Source of the DNA: Cyclobacteriaceae bacterium
Lineage (GTDB): Bacteria; Bacteroidota; Bacteroidia; Cytophagales; Cyclobacteriaceae
Direction: 5' to 3'
DNA length: 64,000 nt
NCBI GenBank assembly: GCA_016787665.1
Contig: JAEUUC010000004.1
Location: 62,001-126,000 of the forward strand
A model generated the notes under the pieces. The model saw only the letters and a list, made by a program, of their open reading frames with translations. It made no database searches and was not told the DNA's origin. Positions 6,039 through 14,473 of the stretch are shown in pieces (the first letter of the stretch is position 1; each line of letters opens with the position of its first letter). A program made the translations under genes and the position numbers.

Positions 6039-8618
6039 ATGCCGGCTTTAATCTCGGGCTATGAGCACGATGTCTTCATTTCCTATCGCCAAAAAGATAA
6101 CGTCTATGATGGCTGGGTAACCGAATTTGTTGATAACCTCCGCAAGGAACTTGATGCCACCTTCAAAGAGCGGGTGTCTGTATATTTTGATGCCAATCCC
6201 CATGATGGTCTTTTAGAGACGCATGACGTTGACAAGTCCGTCCATAACCGGATAAAATGCCTGATCCTTATCCCCATCGTTTCCCAAACCTATTGCGACC
6301 CCAATAGTTTCGCATGGAAATCTGAGTTTTTGCCATTCGTTAACCTCGCCAGTGCCGACCCGTTCGGCTTGAATATGCGCGTGCAAAGCGGCAACGTGGC
6401 TAGCCGCGTGTTACCCGTTCGTATTCACGAGCTAGATGCTGACGATGCCCAATTACTGGCTGCAGCTCTAGGCGGTCCGCTGCGTGCGGTTGACTTTACC
6501 TACAAGAGCCCCGGTGTTAACAGGCCGCTGCGAAGCAAAGGTGAATTGCCGGGGCCGGGCCAACCTCAGTACCGTGACCAGATCAACAAAGTTGCCAATG
6601 CTATCAAAGAACTCATTCAGGCCATGCGCAAGGTTGAGAGGGGTGAGGCGCCTGTTTCGGCTCCGTCAAGCGTCCAACCACAGGAATCTCCCGCAACCTC
6701 ATTTTATGACGAGCTGAAATCCAGAAGAATATTCCGGGTAGCTTACGTTTATCTGGCAGCGGCACTTATTCTTGCCCAGATCGGCATGTTTCTTGGGCCT
6801 ACGCTGGGTGCAGACCCTCAATTGCTACGTTTGGGCGGGTACCTGTTGCTCGCCTTACTTCCAATGACGGTAGTGTTGGCGTGGTTTTTTGAGTTTGGTC
6901 CCGGGGGATTGAGACGCATCCGTCCCGGCATGTCAAATCCGTTTCCGCAAGATCAGCGAAAGCCGTTTACATCGTGGGGTTTGATCATCGGGTTAGCGGC
7001 TATGTTGCTGGCCCAGACCATCTACTTCCGTTGGAATTGGCTCACCGAAGACGGCAAGGCAAGTCAAAACGAACGGGTGGTCGGGAACTCGGTGGCCGTG
7101 TTGCCCCTCAAGAATCTGGGCGACCAGAAATCAGACGAGTTTTTCAGCGATGGCCTCACGGAGGATATCATCACTCAGTTGTCGAAAATTGCTTCCCTGA
7201 AAGTAATAAGCCGGGCAAGCGCGTTCACTTACAAAGCCAGTGACGAGCCCTTGGAGTCAATCGCAGCAGGACTAGGCGTATCTTCTATTCTGGAGGGAAG
7301 CGTGCAGCGTTCGGGTGATGCACTACGCGTTCGCGTTCAATTGTTTGATGCGAAGACGCGAAACAACTTATGGGCGGAAACATATGACCGACCGGTTAAG
7401 GATGTTTTGGAGCTTCAGAGTGAAATTGCCCGCGATATTGCCCAGTCCTTGCGCGCCAACCTTTCCCAGTTTGAACAAACCCAATTGGACAAAAAGCCCA
7501 CTAATAATTTCTCAGCCTATGAGTTTTATATGCGGGGCCGTGAAAACTATTACAAGTACGATGAGAGTAGCAATTTTCTGGCATTGGCTGATTTCCGCAA
7601 GGCGATTCAGCTGGATCCTCGTTTTGCGTTGGCTTGGGCCGGGTTGGGCGATGCGTACAGTCAGGTGCAGGGGCGTTATAAGCGTGGCACCGTTTGGATT
7701 GATTCAAGTCTCTGGGCCGGTAACAAGTCGATTGAGCTGGACTCCACACTTTCGGAAGGCTACAAGGCATTGGCTAATGCCTACAACTACCTGCATCAGT
7801 ACGATCGTGGGTTTCAGTTGCTGCAAAAGGCAGTTGCGTTAAACCCTAACAATGCACAAGCCGTGGGCAACCTGGGTACGGGCTATTTCTTGCGTGGGGA
7901 ACTGGATGAGGCGCTTCGCTGGGAAAAGCGCGCGGCTGGATTAAATCCGCGAAACTTTATCCCGTTTCAGGTGGTGGGGTGGACCTACCGTTTGCTGGGT
8001 GATTATACGCAAGCCGAGCACTGGCTGAAAAAGTCAATTGAATTAAAACCCTTTCGCGATACCTACGAACATCTGGCCTATACCTACATAGCCATGGGCA
8101 AAACAGCCAAGGCACGCGCCCTTATCGAGCCGCTCCTTGAGATCGAATCTTCTTCGCCTGTATATGAGACGGCCGGGATGATTGCTTATTTCTGTGGAGA
8201 CTTTGACCAGGCTCAGGAGTATTTTGAAGAGGCGGTGAACCTCAACCCGGAAATTATTAATGATGCCTACGCTACCAGCCCGGTGTATTTGGGCGATATC
8301 TTATTGCGGGAAAAGAATTTAGTGGACTCGGAGGTCTACCTGCAGCGTGCATTTGAATTGCGCGAGCGCGAGTTGGAAATGGGGTCGCTGGACGATGAGT
8401 TGGCCTTCTACCTGGCGGGTATCAGTGCCGCCCGGGGCAAGACGGACCAGGCTATACAATGGCTTACCGTAGCGCGTGAGCGCAAGTGGGTTGATTTTCT
8501 GATGGCGGAGAAAAATCCGTTATTTCAATCCGTACAAAATGATCCTCGGTTTAAGGAGATGATTTCATCACTAAAGGCAAACTCGGCCGTGATGCTCGAG
8601 CGGACGAGAGAACACTAG
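6039..8618 (+). CDS. TIR domain - membrane - TolB-like - TPR protein
   Basis: An 859-aa protein. Residues about 8-140 form a TIR domain: YEHDVFISYRQKD opens it, and the W93-x2-E96 pair in FAWKSEF occupies the place of the catalytic Glu of NAD-cleaving TIRs. The FYDELKSRRIFRVAYVYL (about 223-240) to AWFFEFGPGGLRR region, with membrane helices near 236-255 and 266-287, is the segment seen in adenylate-cyclase/TolB/TPR proteins. A third helix follows near 313-331. A TolB N-terminal-like domain (about 350-470) and TPR repeats (about 490-840) complete it. It is probably a membrane sensor or scaffold; whether the TIR is enzymatic is unproven. ATG 6039 is preferred over TTG 6033, which lies in the -7 box. 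Confidence 0.82.
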   Translation: MPALISGYEHDVFISYRQKDNVYDGWVTEFVDNLRKELDATFKERVSVYFDANPHDGLLETHDVDKSVHNRIKCLILIPIVSQTYCDPNSFAWKSEFLPFVNLASADPFGLNMRVQSGNVASRVLPVRIHELDADDAQLLAAALGGPLRAVDFTYKSPGVNRPLRSKGELPGPGQPQYRDQINKVANAIKELIQAMRKVERGEAPVSAPSSVQPQESPATSFYDELKSRRIFRVAYVYLAAALILAQIGMFLGPTLGADPQLLRLGGYLLLALLPMTVVLAWFFEFGPGGLRRIRPGMSNPFPQDQRKPFTSWGLIIGLAAMLLAQTIYFRWNWLTEDGKASQNERVVGNSVAVLPLKNLGDQKSDEFFSDGLTEDIITQLSKIASLKVISRASAFTYKASDEPLESIAAGLGVSSILEGSVQRSGDALRVRVQLFDAKTRNNLWAETYDRPVKDVLELQSEIARDIAQSLRANLSQFEQTQLDKKPTNNFSAYEFYMRGRENYYKYDESSNFLALADFRKAIQLDPRFALAWAGLGDAYSQVQGRYKRGTVWIDSSLWAGNKSIELDSTLSEGYKALANAYNYLHQYDRGFQLLQKAVALNPNNAQAVGNLGTGYFLRGELDEALRWEKRAAGLNPRNFIPFQVVGWTYRLLGDYTQAEHWLKKSIELKPFRDTYEHLAYTYIAMGKTAKARALIEPLLEIESSSPVYETAGMIAYFCGDFDQAQEYFEEAVNLNPEIINDAYATSPVYLGDILLREKNLVDSEVYLQRAFELRERELEMGSLDDELAFYLAGISAARGKTDQAIQWLTVARERKWVDFLMAEKNPLFQSVQNDPRFKEMISSLKANSAVMLERTREH

Positions 8619-8633
8619 ACTTTTTGCTTTGGT

Positions 8634-9587
8634 TTACTTTCGGGACGTTACACGTATTGCTGCTTCTACAATGTTCTCGGGGCTCAGCCCATACTTTTTC
8701 AACAGTTGAGCAGGTGTTCCACTCTCGCCAAACGAGTCATTGACCGCCACCATTTCAACCGGAGTGGGGCGGAAGCGTGCCAACACCTGGGCAACACTGT
8801 CGCCCAATCCACCATTGATCTGGTGTTCTTCGGCCGTCACAACGCAACGGGTTTTCTCTGCCGACCTGAGGATGGCTTCTACATCCAACGGTTTGATCGT
8901 ATGCAAATTGATGACCTCTGCGCTGATGCCTTTTTCACGCAAAGCAGCTTCGGCTTCAATGGCTTGCCACACCAAATGGCCGCAGGCGAAAATGGTCACG
9001 TCAGATCCTGTAATCATGACATCCGCTTTCCCGATGGTAAATGGGCGGTCAGGAGCCGTGAACACGGGCCAGCCGGGTCGGCCGAACCGGAGATAGGCCG
9101 GGCCCACGTGCGACCCCAGGGCCATGGTGGCAGCCTTCGTTTGGTTGTAGTCGCAGGGCACAATAACCGTCATACCGGGAAGCATTCTCATCATGCCAAT
9201 GTCTTCCAGAATCTGGTGAGTGGCTCCGTCTTCCCCCAATGTTAATCCTGCGTGAGAGGCGCAGATCTTAACATTCTTACCCGAGTAAGCGATTGATTGA
9301 CGGATTTGGTCATACACTCTGCCCGTTGAAAAGTTCGCAAACGTCCCGGTGAAGGGAATTTTACCCACCGTACTCATCCCCGCGGCCAAGCCCATCATGT
9401 TGGCTTCCGCGATACCCACCTGGAAGAACCGGGAAGGGAACTCCTTCTTGAAGGCATCCATTTTGAGTGAGCCGGTAAGGTCGGCACAAAGGCCAACCAC
9501 CTGATCGTTCTGCCGGCCAAGTTCAAGCAAGCCGGCACCAAAGCCGGAGCGCGTATCTTTCTTTTCCGTGAATGAGTACTGGGTCAT
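8634..9587 (-). CDS. Transketolase, C-terminal subunit
   Basis: A 317-aa protein equal to the pyrimidine-binding and C-terminal domains of transketolase. Visible signatures are [16 protein letters not shown], with the Glu that activates thiamine diphosphate, and [15 protein letters not shown]. With the N-terminal subunit at 10795-11640 it should form a split transketolase of the type seen in bacteria and archaea. The two halves are here separated by a hydrolase gene and a 229-base gap, unusual because split halves are normally adjacent. The pathway could be the non-oxidative pentose phosphate branch. It is convergent with the TIR gene. Confidence 0.9.
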   Translation of the reverse strand: MTQYSFTEKKDTRSGFGAGLLELGRQNDQVVGLCADLTGSLKMDAFKKEFPSRFFQVGIAEANMMGLAAGMSTVGKIPFTGTFANFSTGRVYDQIRQSIAYSGKNVKICASHAGLTLGEDGATHQILEDIGMMRMLPGMTVIVPCDYNQTKAATMALGSHVGPAYLRFGRPGWPVFTAPDRPFTIGKADVMITGSDVTIFACGHLVWQAIEAEAALREKGISAEVINLHTIKPLDVEAILRSAEKTRCVVTAEEHQINGGLGDSVAQVLARFRPTPVEMVAVNDSFGESGTPAQLLKKYGLSPENIVEAAIRVTSRK

Positions 9588-9701
9588 GGTTTAGGTTGTT
9601 CGACTGCGCTAAAGTCGGACAAACAACAGACTTGGGAAAGCGGCTGTTAAAGTTTTGTTAATCGAACAACCGCAAGTGTACCCATGCGTACAGGTGGGTA
9701 T

Positions 9702-9794
9702 ATGAAATCGAACCGAAAGCTCCTGATCTGGACCCTGGTGACGTTCGTCATAGCGGTACTGCCCTGGGTTGCCATTGCTATGGGTTGGATCTAG
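9702..9794 (+). CDS. Possible 30-aa membrane microprotein
   Basis: A short frame in the gap between the two minus-strand genes reads MKSNRKLLIWTLVTFVIAV and ends in GWI. It has a basic N-terminus and one hydrophobic helix. An in-frame ATG at 9684 would add six residues. It points opposite to its neighbours and has no assignable function. The hydrophobic pattern is suggestive, but chance is not excluded. Confidence 0.4.
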   Translation: MKSNRKLLIWTLVTFVIAVLPWVAIAMGWI

Positions 9795-9816
9795 TCCGCG
9801 TCAATTTTTCCGCAAG

Positions 9817-10791
9817 CTATCTTGGTTGCTCCAGCAGAAAGCTGATAACCGGTTTCAGGGATACGTCCGGATTCTCCTCCATAGGCACGTGACCAAGATC
9901 AGGCAGTTTAACCAGAGTGCTTCCGTCAATCGCGCGATGAAGTTGTTCGCCATAGGATAGCGGAATCCATTTGTCAAGTTCGCCCCAAAGGATGAGCGTT
10001 GGCGCATGTACAAAACGTAAACTATCCGCAGGTAAAGTACCGGTGCGCATTTGCTGGAGTCGATCGAGGGTAGCCTGGCGGTTGCCCTCGCGTAGCATCA
10101 GTTCGTAATAGCGGTCAACAGTAGCTGCCGCAATGCGGTTGGGGTCTGCATAGACCTGTTTCATGTTCCATTTGAAAAGCCACTTCGGTGTGATGGTTGT
10201 CATGCCGTTGGCCAGCCAACGGATACTCAGCAGACGGAAAATCAGCGGCCTCTTTTGGCTTTTCGCTGGGGCACTGCCGCTTTGGAGCGAAGGTCCGGAG
10301 GAATCGACCAGAACAAGCGCAGCCACCTTTTGCGGGTAGCGTGCCGCCACCGTGAGTGCCACGCCACCACCCATCGAATTTCCAATGAGATAGACGCTAT
10401 CAAGTGTCAGTTTATCAATTAGTTGTGATACTAAATCAGCATAGTCAGATGAACTGTACCGGCCCGATTGCGAAGGCCCGGTGAGTCCGTGACCAGGGAG
10501 GTCAACCGAGATGGTTCGGTAGTGGCGACTCAACTCATTTTCCCATTCGTTCCAGGTGTGCAGACTTGCAAAACTGCCATGCAGCAGGATGACCGGTCGA
10601 CCGCTACCGCGCTGGCGAACATGTATCTGCGCATCATTCAATTCAATGTAGGAGGATTCGGGCGTGAGGTATTTCGGTTCCAGTTCGGCAACGGGAATAT
10701 CCCCGTGGTAGGAGGTCAGCATAAGGATGAGGAGCAAGCCTACCAAGGCGAGCAGCGCGTACCCGGTCCTCCGCAAAAACGTTTTCAACAA
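9817..10791 (-). CDS. Alpha/beta hydrolase
   Basis: A 324-aa alpha/beta-fold hydrolase. An N-terminal hydrophobic segment (about residues 10-27) suggests a membrane anchor or signal. HGSF forms the oxyanion region, GNSMGG holds the nucleophile Ser, an Asp follows in WGELDKW, and the catalytic His is in LPDLGHVP. It begins three bases after the transketolase N-subunit stop, so the two are co-transcribed. Substrate unknown; the family covers esterases, epoxide hydrolases and C-C bond hydrolases. Confidence 0.85.
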   Translation of the reverse strand: MLKTFLRRTGYALLALVGLLLILMLTSYHGDIPVAELEPKYLTPESSYIELNDAQIHVRQRGSGRPVILLHGSFASLHTWNEWENELSRHYRTISVDLPGHGLTGPSQSGRYSSSDYADLVSQLIDKLTLDSVYLIGNSMGGGVALTVAARYPQKVAALVLVDSSGPSLQSGSAPAKSQKRPLIFRLLSIRWLANGMTTITPKWLFKWNMKQVYADPNRIAAATVDRYYELMLREGNRQATLDRLQQMRTGTLPADSLRFVHAPTLILWGELDKWIPLSYGEQLHRAIDGSTLVKLPDLGHVPMEENPDVSLKPVISFLLEQPR

Positions 10792-10794
10792 GGT

Positions 10795-11640
10795 TCAGTA
10801 ATCACCAACAGTCTCTTCCAGTTGAGCCAGTGCTTTCTTGAGCTCTTCGTCATTAGGTGCAACACCGTGCCATTTGTGGGAACCCATCATGTAATCAACA
10901 CCCTGGCCCATTACGGTAGTCATCAGATTAAGCACCGGTTTGCCCTTTCCCGCCAGTGTTTTAGCCCGTTCTAATCCGGCAATTACCGAATCGAGGTTAT
11001 TGCCATCAAACTCCTGTACTACCCATCCAAACGACTCCCACTTGGCCCGCAAATTTTTCAGGTCGATGATCTCTTTTACGGGACCGTCAATTTGCTGCCC
11101 GTTGTAGTCTATCGTTGCGATCAGATTATCCACTCGATGGTGGGCGGCATACATGGCGGCTTCCCAGATTTGCCCCTCTTGTTGCTCGCCATCACCCATC
11201 AGCACATAAACAAAGCGATCGTCCTGGTTCAGTTTTTTGGCTTGTGCCGCTCCGATGGCCACTGACAGACCCTGACCTAAAGAACCTGAGGCTACACGAA
11301 TGCCTGGCAGGTGTTCGTGTGTAGCCGGGTGACCCTGCAGTCGCGAATTGATTTGCCGAAACGTGGCCAACTCTTTCACATCAAAATAACCAGCCCTGGC
11401 CAGTGTGGCATAGAACACCGGGGAAATGTGGCCGTTGGAAAGGAAAAACAAGTCTTCGCCATGGCCTGCCATCGAAAACCTGGGGTCATGCTTCATGATG
11501 CGGAAGTAAAGCGCCACGAAGAACTCGGTACAGCCGAGCGAACCACCGGGGTGCCCGCTTTGGCAGGAGTGAACCATGCGAACAATGTCTCTGCGAATCT
11601 GCGTGCAGAGTTTATGAAGATCGGGAGTAGGTTTTGTCAT
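10795..11640 (-). CDS. Transketolase, N-terminal subunit
   Basis: A 281-aa protein matching the diphosphate-binding domain of transketolase. CQSGHPGGSLGC near the start, FFLSNGHISP, and the MGDGEQQEGQIWEA to TIDYNGQQIDG region are the thiamine diphosphate/Mg2+ signature (GDG...N). It needs the C-terminal subunit at 8634-9587 for activity. It is separated from that partner by the alpha/beta hydrolase gene with which it is tightly coupled. Confidence 0.9.
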   Translation of the reverse strand: MTKPTPDLHKLCTQIRRDIVRMVHSCQSGHPGGSLGCTEFFVALYFRIMKHDPRFSMAGHGEDLFFLSNGHISPVFYATLARAGYFDVKELATFRQINSRLQGHPATHEHLPGIRVASGSLGQGLSVAIGAAQAKKLNQDDRFVYVLMGDGEQQEGQIWEAAMYAAHHRVDNLIATIDYNGQQIDGPVKEIIDLKNLRAKWESFGWVVQEFDGNNLDSVIAGLERAKTLAGKGKPVLNLMTTVMGQGVDYMMGSHKWHGVAPNDEELKKALAQLEETVGDY

Positions 11641-11674
11641 ACCGGGTTTAAGCAGGGCAAATTTGGATCAAAAA

Positions 11675-13798
11675 CTACTTACTGCCTAACAACTCGTTCA
11701 CTAATCGGTCCGACTTATAGATATACTTCAAACCTGCTACAATACCACCGGCATGCACCGAAACCGTTCGGTTTGTTTCGGGCATGAAGATGTAGTTGCC
11801 GGGCAGGCTTTCCATATTCCCGTCAAAAATCAACCCGACAACCTCTTTGTTTTGGTTAATCATCGGGCTGCCCGAATTACCTCCGATGATGTCGTTAGTG
11901 GAAACAAAATTCACCGGCTTATCCAATAACTCGGCAGGAGGGTTCTGCCATTTGGCGGGCAAATCCCACGGGTAATTTTTATCAAATGAATAATAGCGAT
12001 CGTAAAGCCCATAGAACGTGGTTTTATAGGGTGCCCGTGTTCCGTTGTAATCATATCCCTTAACCACACCATCGGCAATCCGGAGCGAGAAGGTAGCATC
12101 CGGGGGAATGGACGTACCGTAGACTTCGAACAGAAGCAGGGCTAGTTTGCTGCGCAGGGTGGCCAAGCGCGCATTGTTGGCTTGATTTCGGGCAGCAGCT
12201 TCTTTGTAATGCTTCCCTGAGATTCGCGCCAGTGTCAACAATGGATCATTGGATTCAAGAATGGCCTGCGGCCCTTTTTCCATTAGCTCCGCACGAAACT
12301 TGGCATCAAACACTTTGCTGTTTTTCAGAAAATACTCGGCCAGTAATTCATGTTTGTCCATGTTCATGTTCTTCGGGAATTCCTTGGCACTGAATTTTTT
12401 TAAGTCAACTGCATTGAGCGCCTGCGTATAGGGGTGGTTAGGCCCCAACAACTCCATCGATTCGCGGAAATGCTGGGCGAGGTATTTTTTCTCTAATTCC
12501 ATGGGGCCCGGCTTCTTGAAGTCGGTAAGGGGCTGCTTCATTTGCTCCGCACGCTGAGGTTCTGCGGTGGCGTAGCCGTAAAACAAGTTGGCCTGGTCAT
12601 AGGCATCGGAGTTCAATCCTACCGGGGCAAGCAAAGCCGCCTCGTAGTAGTTCTTTTGGATTTCACCCTGCGTTGCTTTGATCTCATCCCAAATACCGGC
12701 CTGTGGTTTCAGTTTAGGGTTTTTATCTACGGCTGCCTTGAATTCGCGCTCAAACGCTGCCCTGCGGGCAAAGATGTAGGGATCCTCCAAACCCTTCTTC
12801 ATTCCGCCAATGGCTTTCAGCGTGTTTTCAAGTCCAAAGATCTCATTGAGAATACTATCGCTTTTGGCTGTCTTGTTATACTCCTGCAGTATCTTGGATC
12901 GGGCGCCAAATCGTTTCAGCGTAGTAGGCCAGGGGGTGGTTTTGAAATAATCCAGAATCGCTACGGTGCCTTGACGGTTAGTTGAGCCCGGATTACCGAT
13001 TACAAAAACGGGTTCTCCCTCTTGTGCACCTTTCGGGTTGAACTTGAAGTAGTGGTTGGTCTTTAATGGCTTGCCATCGTCTCCGTAAACACGGAAGAAA
13101 CTAAAGTCCAGGCAGTAGCGAGGGTAGGTGAAGTTGTCGTAATCACCGCCAAAAAATCCAAGGGCCAGTTCGGGCATGGCCACGAGGCGAACATCGTTGT
13201 AGCGTTTGAACCCGTACAGGGAATATTTTCCACCCCAGTAGAAGGTGATGGTTTGGAGTTGCAGCCCTTTCCAGCCGTCTTTCTCAGCATACTCTTTTCG
13301 AATGGCAGCAAACTCATCAGTTCGTGCCTTTACTTTTTCCTCATCTGTAGTTCCTTTTTCCATGGCCTTTTGTACCCGGGTGGTGATGTCCTCCATCTTA
13401 ACCAGTTGATCCACATATAGATCGGGTACCTTACGTTCCTCATCGTAGCTGGCCGCTACAAAGCCATTGTTGTTGAAATCCTCACCGGGGCGTTGCACAC
13501 TGGTGCCAGACTCGCGGGCACAGTGGTGGTTGGTCATCACCAGTCCGTCAGGCGAAACAAAGGAGGCACTGCACCAACTCGCGAACCGTAGCGCGCTCAT
13601 GCGCACATCGTCCAGCCATTGTTGGGTCGGTTTGAAACCATAGGTCTGTTGGAAGTAGTCCACAGGCGGGAAGTCGAACGTCCACATTTTGCCGTTGTCG
13701 AACCGGCCGGCCTTAACCGTGTCCGCGTTAAATGGCGACTGACCCCAAACCCCAAGGCTTAGAGAAATGAACAGGAGGAGTGCGTAAATTCGTTTCAT
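11675..13798 (-). CDS. S46 family dipeptidyl peptidase (DPP7-like)
   Basis: A 707-aa secreted serine peptidase that removes dipeptides from oligopeptides in the periplasm. A signal peptide is clear (MKRIYALLLFISLSLGVWGQ). The catalytic triad is in TNHHC (His), GGDYDNFTYPR (Asp) and GGNSGSP (Ser). In this family an Arg soon after the Ser (FDR) marks DPP11, which prefers Asp/Glu, while Gly (FDG) marks DPP7, which prefers hydrophobic residues. Here the sequence is GLIFDGN, so a DPP7-like preference is inferred. Length is typical. It sits alone between the transketolase operon and the peroxiredoxin terminator. Confidence 0.92.
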   Translation of the reverse strand: MKRIYALLLFISLSLGVWGQSPFNADTVKAGRFDNGKMWTFDFPPVDYFQQTYGFKPTQQWLDDVRMSALRFASWCSASFVSPDGLVMTNHHCARESGTSVQRPGEDFNNNGFVAASYDEERKVPDLYVDQLVKMEDITTRVQKAMEKGTTDEEKVKARTDEFAAIRKEYAEKDGWKGLQLQTITFYWGGKYSLYGFKRYNDVRLVAMPELALGFFGGDYDNFTYPRYCLDFSFFRVYGDDGKPLKTNHYFKFNPKGAQEGEPVFVIGNPGSTNRQGTVAILDYFKTTPWPTTLKRFGARSKILQEYNKTAKSDSILNEIFGLENTLKAIGGMKKGLEDPYIFARRAAFEREFKAAVDKNPKLKPQAGIWDEIKATQGEIQKNYYEAALLAPVGLNSDAYDQANLFYGYATAEPQRAEQMKQPLTDFKKPGPMELEKKYLAQHFRESMELLGPNHPYTQALNAVDLKKFSAKEFPKNMNMDKHELLAEYFLKNSKVFDAKFRAELMEKGPQAILESNDPLLTLARISGKHYKEAAARNQANNARLATLRSKLALLLFEVYGTSIPPDATFSLRIADGVVKGYDYNGTRAPYKTTFYGLYDRYYSFDKNYPWDLPAKWQNPPAELLDKPVNFVSTNDIIGGNSGSPMINQNKEVVGLIFDGNMESLPGNYIFMPETNRTVSVHAGGIVAGLKYIYKSDRLVNELLGSK

Positions 13799-13857
13799 AG
13801 TTGGATTTAATTCGTTCTGAAATATGGCGGATTTTTATTGAACGGGAAAACAACAAA

Positions 13858-13883
13858 AAAGCCCCGCTCATGAGTGGGGCTTT
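13858..13883 (-). terminator. Rho-independent terminator after the peroxiredoxin gene
   Basis: AAAGCCCC and GGGGCTTT arms enclose a further pairing region (stem about 11 bp with one G-T pair). On the minus strand the hairpin is followed by a T-rich run (TTTTTTGTTGTTTT). It lies 12 bases beyond the peroxiredoxin stop. Confidence 0.85.
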
Positions 13884-13895
13884 CCAGTGATCGGG

Positions 13896-14468
13896 CTATT
13901 TCGCCCGCTTTTTCGTGTTTTTCTTGGCTGGCGCTTTTTTGGCTGCCGACTTTTTCACGGCTTTCGGAGAAGGTTTCTTCGCTGCTTTTTTGGCCGGCTT
14001 TGCTTTAGTCGCGGGGACTCCGCCCAAAATCTGCTGTGCATGATTTTTGGTGTCCACCTTTTCAATCACTTCTGCAATAATTCCATCTTCATTAATAACG
14101 TAGGTGACGCGCGCGGTTCCCATGTACTCCCGGCCATACATTGATTTCTTCACCCAGGTGCCATAAGCTTCGTGAAGTTTTCGGTCGGTGTCCGCCAATA
14201 AACGAAAGGGGAGTTTCTCTTTGGCAATAAACTTTTGGTGGCTCTTCTCGTTGTCCGTGCTTACACCGAGTACTTCGTATCCGGCTTTCATCAGCGCGTG
14301 GTAATTGTCGCGCAAGCTGCACGCCTCTGCCGTGCAACCCGGAGTCATGTCTTTTGGATAAAAGTAGAGTACTACTTTTTTGCCTTTGAAATCGGATAAC
14401 TTCACTTCTTTGCCATCCTGATCCTTCGAGGAAAAAGAGGGGGCTTTGATTCCAGCGTTAAGTGCCAT
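13896..14468 (-). CDS. bcp: Peroxiredoxin (BCP/PrxQ) with histone-H1-like tail
   Basis: A 190-aa thiol peroxidase. The peroxidatic Cys is in YFYPKDMTPGCTAEACSLRD, with the second Cys five residues later, as in the PrxQ/BCP group. The catalytic domain ends near residue 150. An added tail of about 38 residues is built from K, A and P repeats (AKKAAKKPSPKAVKKSAAKK and on), closely resembling histone H1 or Hc1-type C-terminal tails. This could bind DNA or another polyanion; that is inference. It is the last gene of the FAH-M23-bcp operon, five bases after the peptidase, and is followed by a strong terminator. Confidence 0.9.
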   Translation of the reverse strand: MALNAGIKAPSFSSKDQDGKEVKLSDFKGKKVVLYFYPKDMTPGCTAEACSLRDNYHALMKAGYEVLGVSTDNEKSHQKFIAKEKLPFRLLADTDRKLHEAYGTWVKKSMYGREYMGTARVTYVINEDGIIAEVIEKVDTKNHAQQILGGVPATKAKPAKKAAKKPSPKAVKKSAAKKAPAKKNTKKRAK

Positions 14469-14473
14469 TTGTT

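Noticed and set aside
9588..9816. A regulatory RNA or riboswitch in the gap between transketolase C-subunit and hydrolase
   Set aside because: No conserved riboswitch motif or strong stem was found; only the short hydrophobic frame at 9702-9794 stands out.
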